Part shown: piece after piece, positions 1-4,485 of the stretch
Layout: every line of letters starts with the position of its first letter
Position numbering within the stretch: position 1 is the first letter of the stretch
Assembly (NCBI GenBank): GCA_003222855.1
Contig: QHXH01000046.1
Span: 1-5,287 of the forward strand
Direction of reading: 5' to 3'
Length of the DNA stretch: 5,287 bases
Source: Acidobacteriota bacterium
Lineage (GTDB): Bacteria; Acidobacteriota; Blastocatellia; Pyrinomonadales; Pyrinomonadaceae
Notes under the pieces: generated by a model
Seen by the model: only the letters and a program-made list of their open reading frames with translations
Database searches by the model: none
What the model was told of the DNA's origin: nothing
Made by a program: the position numbers and the translations under genes

Positions 1-95
1 TTGCCTTTGCCGTTTCCAGTGTGAACGATGAGCAGCCCGCGAGTGTTTTCCTGATAATCAGCGCGGCGCCATTTGTATTTGCGTTCGATGGCCAT
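1..95 (-). CDS. cobO: Corrinoid (cob(I)alamin) adenosyltransferase, CobO/BtuR/CobA type, N-terminal fragment
   Basis: This is the first 31 codons of a gene that continues beyond the left edge. It begins with ATG at 95-93 and reads MAIERKYKWRRADYQ, then RGLLIVHTGNGKGK at residues 19-32 (the last codon is incomplete). That string is the conserved beta strand plus Walker A P-loop of the CobO/BtuR family, which transfers the 5'-deoxyadenosyl group of ATP to the cobalt of cob(I)alamin or cobyrinic acid a,c-diamide in the cytoplasm. The short basic leader before the P-loop is normal for the family. The start is the only ATG near the P-loop; AGGA touches it directly, too close to be a good ribosome binding site. 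The gene sits 89 bases after nrnA on the same strand, and the gap is filled by repeats, so co-transcription is uncertain. Codons 16-22 carry one arm of a 17-base inverted repeat. Another P-loop protein is possible because the catalytic region is not visible. Confidence 0.75.
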   Translation of the reverse strand, partial: MAIERKYKWRRADYQENTRGLLIVHTGNGKG

Positions 96-182
96 TCCTA
101 AAGTTTAGAGGCGGGCAGTAGCCCGCCTTTTGATTGAAGGAAGCGGCGGACAGCGGCCCGCCTCTAAACACTCGCGGGCTGC
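32..182. repeat. 17-bp perfect inverted repeat, arms 32-48 and 166-182
   Basis: GCAGCCCGCGAGTGTTT at 32-48 is the exact reverse complement of 166-182. The left arm lies inside cobO codons 16-22 (the ENTRGLL region), and the right arm lies three bases before the end of the nrnA stop codon side of the gap. In minus-strand RNA the arms could pair and enclose the third repeat element and the cobO start codon. The match stops sharply at both ends. A 17-base match at this distance is very unlikely by chance, but whether it acts as a structure or only reflects a copied repeat fragment cannot be told from the window. Confidence 0.8.
103..169. repeat. REPIN-like inverted repeat element A (nrnA-cobO gap)
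   Basis: Two related 25-base units face each other: 103-127 on the plus strand and 169-145 on the minus strand. They agree at 21 of 25 positions; the outer 14 bases (GTTTAGAGGCGGGC) are identical, and all four mismatches fall in the loop-proximal part. The first unit contains a perfect hairpin, GGCGGGC (110-116) with GCCCGCC (121-127) around loop AGTA; the second keeps a weaker 5-bp stem, GGCGG (145-149) with CCGCC (158-162). The spacer is 128-144. A head sequence plus a palindrome in inverted pairs is the organisation of REPINs, which are mobilised in other bacteria by RAYT transposases. No such gene is in the window, so the family name is an inference. Confidence 0.75.
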
Positions 183-184
183 CG

Positions 185-1186
185 CTAGCTGCCGCCCTCG
201 ATCAACGGGTCTTCAGTGAAATCCTTCATCCCATTCGATCTCTTTACCGCGTCTTGCAGCAGCGGCACAACTTTTTGCTCGATCTCAGACGACGTACCTT
301 TCATGGTACAGCCGGCAGCGTTACGATGGCCGCCGCCGCCGAATTGTTCAGCGATCCTGGCGACATTGACATCTCCCTTTGATCGAAAACTCGTGCGATA
401 TATTCCGGGAGCAGTTTCTTTGAACAGCGCTGTCGCCTCAACTTCACTAACCGCGAGCGGGTAATTAACAAAACCGTCAGCGTCCTCTTCCGCGGCCTGC
501 GTCTGTTCCTGCATCGCCAGCGTCTGCCACATCCATGCGACGTGTCCCGTGTCGTCGCGCTTCGCGGTTGACAGCACCTGGCTTAGTAATTCGATCTTGG
601 GCCATTGATAACTGCCAAAGATGGCCTCAGCGGTCTTCGCCGGCCTTACTCCCGTGCGCACCAACTCAGAGGCAATTTTGAAGGTGCGCTCGGTCGTGTT
701 CGAGTAATGAAACGATCCGGTGTCGGTGAGCAAAGCGGTGTAGACGCATTCGGCGATTTCTTTGGTGACGCGCACGCCCGTAGCTTTGCAGAGGTTGTAG
801 ATCATTTCACCGACGGCGGCGGCGGTCGAATCGATCCAGTTGATGCTGCCAAAGAGTTCAGTGGTCGAATGATGATCAATATTTACTACGAACTGCTGGC
901 CCAAATCATCAAGGCCGGGCCGCTGAAGGTCGGAACATTCAATGACGAAGACCGCCTCGAACTGCTCGCCCACGTGGGGCGCAACGCGAATCGTGCCGGC
1001 GCCCGGTAATTGTTGATAAGAATGCGGCGCCGGATCGCGCATGATGACTTCGACATCTTTATTTAGCGATCTCAGCAGCCAGAACAGGCCGAGAGAGGAG
1101 CCGAGACCATCGCCGTCCGGCCGAACGTGGGAAGTAATCGCAAAGCGATCCTTTTTTTCAATCAGTTCAACTACCTGGCTAAGCAT
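185..1186 (-). CDS. nrnA: DHH/DHHA1 phosphoesterase, NrnA-like bifunctional oligoribonuclease/pAp phosphatase
   Basis: A complete 333-residue protein of typical NrnA length. NrnA proteins degrade 2-5-mer nanoRNAs from the end and dephosphorylate 3'-phosphoadenosine 5'-phosphate, using Mn ions in the cytoplasm. The DHH domain shows motif I HVRPDGDGLGSSLG (residues 20-33, with D24 and D26), a motif II candidate VIECSD (81-86), the signature NIDHHS (102-107, D104 H105 H106) and TDTGSF (154-159). The DHHA1 substrate-binding domain shows RSKGDVNVARIA (268-279) and FGGGGHRNAAG (282-292). Motif II has glutamate (E83) where aspartate is usual. The ATG start is at 1186-1184, just before motif I, giving the expected short N-terminus. 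The gene follows rbfA by 59 bases, consistent with the rbfA-nrnA linkage seen in several phyla. No Shine-Dalgarno lies immediately upstream because repeat element B occupies the gap. The stop is TAG at 187-185. NrnA activity versus another DHH subfamily is inferred from sequence. Confidence 0.93.
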   Translation of the reverse strand: MLSQVVELIEKKDRFAITSHVRPDGDGLGSSLGLFWLLRSLNKDVEVIMRDPAPHSYQQLPGAGTIRVAPHVGEQFEAVFVIECSDLQRPGLDDLGQQFVVNIDHHSTTELFGSINWIDSTAAAVGEMIYNLCKATGVRVTKEIAECVYTALLTDTGSFHYSNTTERTFKIASELVRTGVRPAKTAEAIFGSYQWPKIELLSQVLSTAKRDDTGHVAWMWQTLAMQEQTQAAEEDADGFVNYPLAVSEVEATALFKETAPGIYRTSFRSKGDVNVARIAEQFGGGGHRNAAGCTMKGTSSEIEQKVVPLLQDAVKRSNGMKDFTEDPLIEGGS

Positions 1187-1189
1187 TAC

Positions 1190-1249
1190 GTGGCACAGAC
1201 TTTAGTCTGTGACTTCCTATCTAAGAACACAGACTAAAGTCTGTGCTAC
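1190..1249. repeat. REPIN-like element B: two head-to-head GTRG palindromes (rbfA-nrnA gap)
   Basis: Two 18-base palindromes, 1194-1211 and 1228-1245, each have 8-bp arms CACAGACT and AGTCTGTG around a 2-base core (TT and AA). One is the exact reverse complement of the other. Each is preceded at its outer foot by a GTRG tetranucleotide: GTGG at 1190-1193 on the plus strand, GTAG at 1249-1246 on the minus strand. GTAG followed by a short palindrome is the classic REP layout, and the inverted pair with a 16-base spacer (1212-1227) makes a REPIN. The element fills the whole gap between rbfA and nrnA, and its GTAG contains the TAG stop codon of rbfA. Confidence 0.85.
1213..1218 (-). promoter_or_regulatory. 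Possible nrnA Shine-Dalgarno inside the repeat spacer
   Basis: AGGAAG on the minus strand lies 26 bases before the nrnA ATG, too far for direct use. If the intervening palindrome (1211-1194) folds as a hairpin, the effective spacing shrinks to about 8 unpaired bases (position 1212 plus 1193-1187). No closer purine-rich site exists. This is an inference from geometry only. Confidence 0.3.
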
Positions 1250-1587
1250 TTTTCTTTCTCAATTCCGTGCAGCAGCGCATCGACGCGGCTCGCTTTTTCT
1301 TCCACCGTGTCACGCACGAAGTGAAGCGCGGGAGTATGCCGCAAATTCAACGCAAAGCCAAGTTGCTTGCGAACATAAGGGGCGGCATGGCGTAGAGCGC
1401 GCAGAGCCGTGTTGTGTTCCTGCTCATCGCCTTCGACGGTGACGTAGACGCTGGCATCCCGCAAATCATCAGCGACACGAACTTCAGTAACGGTTACCAT
1501 TGTCAGTCGCGGGTCTTCGAGTTCGTAACCAACAATCTGCGCAATCTCTTCGCGCAAGGTTTCGGCGATGCGCTCCGGGCGATGCAT
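1246..1587 (-). CDS. rbfA: 30S ribosome-binding factor A
   Basis: A 113-residue protein, close to the usual 110-130 of RbfA, a type II KH-fold cold-shock factor that binds the 30S subunit near helix 44/45 during late 16S rRNA maturation. The family pattern is clear: MHRPERIAETLREEIAQIV at the N-terminus, DPRL at residues 25-28, VTVTEV (31-36), DLRDASVYV (41-49), then LRHTP (82-86) and FVRD (90-93). I chose ATG 1587-1585 because the protein signature starts here and AGGCGG lies 7 bases upstream. An in-frame GTG at 1635 would add 16 residues (including NPPATAGGSD) that are simply translated repeat element C. The gene follows infB by 97 bases, the standard infB-rbfA order, and is probably co-transcribed. 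The TAG stop at 1248-1246 belongs to the GTAG foot of repeat element B. Confidence 0.95.
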   Translation of the reverse strand: MHRPERIAETLREEIAQIVGYELEDPRLTMVTVTEVRVADDLRDASVYVTVEGDEQEHNTALRALRHAAPYVRKQLGFALNLRHTPALHFVRDTVEEKASRVDALLHGIEKEK

Positions 1588-1683
1588 GTCAGAACCGCCT
1601 GCGGTAGCGGGCGGGTTTATCTCCGATGACGACACTTGCGTGATTCACAAGATCAACCGCCCGCTACCGCAGGCGGTTCTGAC
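1588..1683. repeat. REPIN-like element C: 27-bp perfect inverted repeat (infB-rbfA gap)
   Basis: Arms 1588-1614 and 1657-1683 are exact reverse complements, separated by 42 bases (1615-1656). Each arm starts at its outer end with GTCAGAA and then holds its own imperfect hairpin: CCGCCTGC (1595-1602) and GCGGGCGG (1607-1614) around loop GGTA, with one T-G wobble. Nested hairpins inside a larger inverted pair are the REPIN layout. The element fills the gap exactly: its outer bases are adjacent to the rbfA ATG (1587) and one base from the infB stop codon (1685). Paired as one unit it would give a very stable 27-bp stem in the operon mRNA. Confidence 0.88.
1595..1600 (-). promoter_or_regulatory. 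Probable rbfA ribosome binding site within repeat element C
   Basis: AGGCGG on the minus strand, one base from the AGGAGG consensus, ends 7 bases before ATG 1587. It supports that ATG over GTG 1635, which has no such site. It lies in the arm of element C, so folding of the 27-bp stem would hide it. Confidence 0.5.
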
Positions 1684-1684
1684 T

Positions 1685-4342
1685 CTATAGTTCCGTCGCT
1701 GCGACTTTCTCGATGATGTAGGCTTCGATCTGATCGGCGACCTTCACGTCATTAAAGTTCTCGAGACCGATGCCGCATTCGAATCCTTCGCGTACTTCCG
1801 ACACGTCGTCTTTAAAGCGTCGCAGGGAAGCAATGTTTCCTTCCCACGTCACCACGCCATCGCGAATCAGGCGCGCGCGCGCATTCCGGCGAATGGTTCC
1901 ATCGATCACCATGCAACCGGCGACAGCGCCAACTCGCGGCACCCGGAACACTTCGCGTACGTCGGCTTTGCCGAGAATCTTCTCTTTCTCGATTTTCTCG
2001 AGCATGCCGATCATGGCCGCCTTAATCTCTTCTTCAACCTTGTAAATGATCGAGTGCAGCCGGATGTCCACGCTTTCCTGTTTGGCCAAATCATTAGCCC
2101 GCGATTCAGGACGCACATTGAAACCAATGATCACGACCGCGGTTGAAGCCGAGCCGGCTTGGGTAGCCGACGCCAGCAACACGTCCGATTCGGTTATGGC
2201 GCCGACGCCCGAGCGGACGACTTTCACTTTCACCCGCTCGCTGGACATCTTTTGCAGCGTTGATTTCAAAACTTCTACTGAACCCTGCACATCGGCCTTG
2301 AGGATGACCAGCAGTTCTTTCACGTCTGTTTCGCCGAGAGCTTCAATGCCGCGCTTCGTCGTCTTAATCAGCGTGCGTTGGCGCTCTGCAGTCTGGCGAT
2401 GACTCGAGATCTGCTGCGCGCGACTGACGTCGGCGACGACCTGGAAGCTCTCGCCGGCTTGCGGTACGCCCTGCAGTCCCAGCACTTCAACCGGCATGGC
2501 GGGACCGGCTTCGATCACCGGCTCGCCGCGATCATTGAACATCGCGCGGACCTTGCCGAAGATTTGTCCGACGATGAATGGATCGCCGACGTGCAGCGTG
2601 CCTTGCTGCACCAACGCAGTCGCGACCGAGCCGCGGCCGCGATCAAGTTTCGCCTCAAGCACGACACCCGATGCCAGACGAGTCGTGCTGGCTCGTAAAT
2701 CCAGAATGTCCGAAGTCAGCAGGATTGTTTCCAGCAGCGTCTCGAGGTTCTGTCTCTTCTTCGCTGAGACTTCAACCATTTCGGTCTCACCACCCCAGGC
2801 AACTGGATTCAAGCCTTGCTGCGAAAGCTCCTGTCTAACGCGATCGGGGTTTGCATCCGGCTTGTCGATCTTGTTGATTGCGACCACGATCGGAACGCCG
2901 GCAGCGCGCGAGTGTTCGATCGCTTCGATCGTCTGTGGCATGACGCCATCGTCAGCGGCCACAACCAGAACGACTACGTCAGTTGCTTTGGCGCCGCGGG
3001 CGCGCATGAGAGTGAACGCTTCGTGACCGGGCGTGTCGAGAAAAACAACCCGCCGTTTTTCATCCGGATTATCAGGGCTCGGCACTTCGACGCTGTAGGC
3101 GCCAATGTGTTGAGTAATGCCGCCCGCTTCTCCGCCCGCTACGTTCGTCGTGCGAATTGCATCGAGCAGCGAAGTCTTCCCGTGATCGACGTGGCCCATT
3201 ACCGTGACGACGGGCGCGCGAGGCACCTCCACGTCGTCGGCATCGGTGGCGATCAGCTCTTCGAACTCTTCTTCAGCGACCATGTCCTCGAAGGGAACAA
3301 AGGCCACGTCATAGCCAAACCGCTTGCCGAGATCGGCCGCGACATTATCATCCAGCGCTTGATTGATCGTGGCGAAGACGCCGCGTTGCAGCAGCAAGCC
3401 GACAACTTCCTTGGGCTTGATGCCAAGCTTCTCTGCAAACTCTTTGACTGTCGAGCCCTCAACCAGACGTACCGGCTTAAGATCGCCCGAGACTTGAATT
3501 CGCCCGGCGATGCGCTCTTCAAGCGTGCGATGGTCGGGCGGCGGCATAATGTCTCGATCGAGTCTCCCGGTCTTGCCATCGCCGGCGCGCTTGCCGCCGC
3601 GCGTCGAACCGCGACGCGAGCGTCGCCGGCCGGCGTCTGGCGGCGGGATGTAAGTTGTTTGCGGCGTCGCAGTTTCGCCGGGCGTGCCTGTGTATTCGAC
3701 GCGTCCCCGCGCTGCGCGTTCGCGCGTGCGAGTTGGAGTTGCGGCGGAAGGCGATGGCGCGGGGGCGGGCGCGCGCTCGCCCGGACGAATTCCAGCATTC
3801 AATGCTGCCGCCGTGGGCCGCAGGACGCGTACTTGTCGGCCCGGCGGCGCGGGTTTGGTTTCGGCTTCTGTAGGTTCTGCGCTGTCTGCCTGAACGGGCG
3901 GGGGCGCAGCTTCTGGCTCAACCCGCGGGGGCTCTGACACGTGCGGCAGCGCCAGGTCGGGTTTGGGAGCGCGAATTGCCGGAGCCAGGCGGCGAACGAC
4001 GTGTGCCGGAGGTTGCGGAACCGCAACGGGCTCATCCGCGGCGAGCACAGGTTCAGGTTCTACGGTCTCTGGTAGCGCCGCAACCTCTGGGACCTCGGCT
4101 GGCTCTTCCTCAACGACTGGACGGGCAGCCTTTTTGACGATGCGGACCGCGCGTTTGACTGCGGCCTCTTTTTTCGGAAAGTACTTGTCGCGAATTTTTT
4201 CCGCGAGTTCCTTCGAGATGGAATTCGAGGGGACACTGACGTCTACACCTTCACGCCGCACCTCTTCGATCAGGCGCTTAGTGTCGATTTTCAGATCTTT
4301 GGCGAGATCGTATAGGCGAACTTTGGAAGTGACTGCTGACAT
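1685..4342 (-). CDS. infB: Translation initiation factor IF-2
   Basis: A complete 885-residue IF2, the GTPase that brings fMet-tRNA to the 30S P site and promotes subunit joining. A first IF2_N module occupies about residues 6-57 (VRLYDLAKDLKI onward). Residues about 60-280 are a P/A/E-rich, presumably disordered linker ending in an Arg/Gly-rich basic stretch (about 238-263). A second IF2_N module is at about 288-345. The G domain carries GHVDHGKT (383-390), GGITQHIG (407-414), DTPGH (436-440), NKID (490-493) and SAK (526-528). Domains II and III follow, then the C-terminal initiator tRNA-binding domain ending in FECGIGLENFND. The histidine of DTPGH is intact. ATG 4342-4340 is chosen because AAGGAG sits three bases upstream; a TTG at 4390 in the same frame would only translate the leader hairpin. 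infB lies 143 bases after nusA, a standard pairing. Long plus-strand open frames opposite the linker are shadows of its GC-rich codons. Confidence 0.98.
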   Translation of the reverse strand: MSAVTSKVRLYDLAKDLKIDTKRLIEEVRREGVDVSVPSNSISKELAEKIRDKYFPKKEAAVKRAVRIVKKAARPVVEEEPAEVPEVAALPETVEPEPVLAADEPVAVPQPPAHVVRRLAPAIRAPKPDLALPHVSEPPRVEPEAAPPPVQADSAEPTEAETKPAPPGRQVRVLRPTAAALNAGIRPGERAPAPAPSPSAATPTRTRERAARGRVEYTGTPGETATPQTTYIPPPDAGRRRSRRGSTRGGKRAGDGKTGRLDRDIMPPPDHRTLEERIAGRIQVSGDLKPVRLVEGSTVKEFAEKLGIKPKEVVGLLLQRGVFATINQALDDNVAADLGKRFGYDVAFVPFEDMVAEEEFEELIATDADDVEVPRAPVVTVMGHVDHGKTSLLDAIRTTNVAGGEAGGITQHIGAYSVEVPSPDNPDEKRRVVFLDTPGHEAFTLMRARGAKATDVVVLVVAADDGVMPQTIEAIEHSRAAGVPIVVAINKIDKPDANPDRVRQELSQQGLNPVAWGGETEMVEVSAKKRQNLETLLETILLTSDILDLRASTTRLASGVVLEAKLDRGRGSVATALVQQGTLHVGDPFIVGQIFGKVRAMFNDRGEPVIEAGPAMPVEVLGLQGVPQAGESFQVVADVSRAQQISSHRQTAERQRTLIKTTKRGIEALGETDVKELLVILKADVQGSVEVLKSTLQKMSSERVKVKVVRSGVGAITESDVLLASATQAGSASTAVVIIGFNVRPESRANDLAKQESVDIRLHSIIYKVEEEIKAAMIGMLEKIEKEKILGKADVREVFRVPRVGAVAGCMVIDGTIRRNARARLIRDGVVTWEGNIASLRRFKDDVSEVREGFECGIGLENFNDVKVADQIEAYIIEKVAATEL

Positions 4343-4345
4343 GCG

Positions 4346-4351
4346 CTCCTT
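4346..4351 (-). promoter_or_regulatory. infB Shine-Dalgarno
   Basis: AAGGAG on the minus strand, three bases before ATG 4342, decides the infB start. It begins one base after the end of the long stem-loop at 4394-4353, so folding of that stem could affect access of the ribosome. Confidence 0.85.
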
Positions 4352-4352
4352 G

Positions 4353-4394
4353 CTGCTTGCGAAAAGTGTTGCCTCGACCACCTTTCGCAAGCAG
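4353..4394 (-). promoter_or_regulatory. 16-pair stem-loop in the infB leader
   Basis: CTGCTTGCGAAA is perfectly inverted between 4353-4364 and 4383-4394. In minus-strand RNA the stem continues through a G-U wobble and three more pairs (to 4379 and 4368), giving 16 pairs around a 10-base loop (4378-4369). No run of U follows; the infB Shine-Dalgarno follows one base later. It is therefore not an intrinsic terminator. An RNase processing site, a mRNA-stabilising hairpin or a translational control element are possibilities, all inferred. Confidence 0.65.
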
Positions 4395-4432
4395 GCTCCA
4401 AGAGCGCTGCTACGTCAGGGGTCGCAGGCGAG

Positions 4433-4456
4433 GCGTACGCTTCACAGCGCGTACGC
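4433..4456. repeat. Pair of GCGTACGC palindromes in the nusA-infB gap
   Basis: GCGTACGC occurs at 4433-4440 and 4449-4456, separated by 8 bases. Each 8-mer is itself a palindrome, so the pair can be read as a direct repeat (a possible dimeric protein site) or as an 8-bp stem with an 8-base loop. On the minus strand a run of six T precedes the structure (4462-4457) rather than following it, so it is not a terminator. The function is unknown. Confidence 0.55.
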
Positions 4457-4485
4457 AAAAAATGTTTGGCCGCCTCAGAAGCATT

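Noticed and set aside
107..131. Hairpin 110-127 followed by TTTT, resembling an intrinsic terminator on the plus strand
   Set aside because: No plus-strand gene precedes it, the T run is only four bases, and the hairpin is one unit of repeat element A. On the minus strand the bases after the stem are not a U tract.
96..184. Cobalamin riboswitch upstream of cobO
   Set aside because: The 89-base gap is too short for a typical B12 riboswitch, is consumed by inverted repeats, and shows no B12-box-like sequence that I can recognise.
605..1009. Plus-strand open frame of 134 codons opposite nrnA
   Set aside because: It is antisense to the DHH motifs of nrnA and shows no recognisable protein features.
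1190..1249. CRISPR-like repeat array
   Set aside because: There are only two units, they are inverted rather than direct, and each is a palindrome of 18 bases, which fits REP/REPIN structure instead.
3253..3798. Minus-strand open frame of 181 codons in another frame of infB
   Set aside because: It is an Arg/Pro/Ser-rich out-of-frame reading of the IF2 linker and second IF2_N region with no domain of its own.
2816..3937. Long plus-strand open frame (373 codons) opposite infB
   Set aside because: It lies wholly inside the well-supported infB, resembles no family, is rich in Arg/Ala/Cys as expected of an antisense reading of GC-rich codons, and lacks a credible ribosome binding site.
4343..4390. 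Upstream TTG start adding 16 residues to IF2
   Set aside because: The extra codons merely translate the leader stem-loop, whereas ATG 4342 has AAGGAG at short spacing and begins next to the IF2_N domain.
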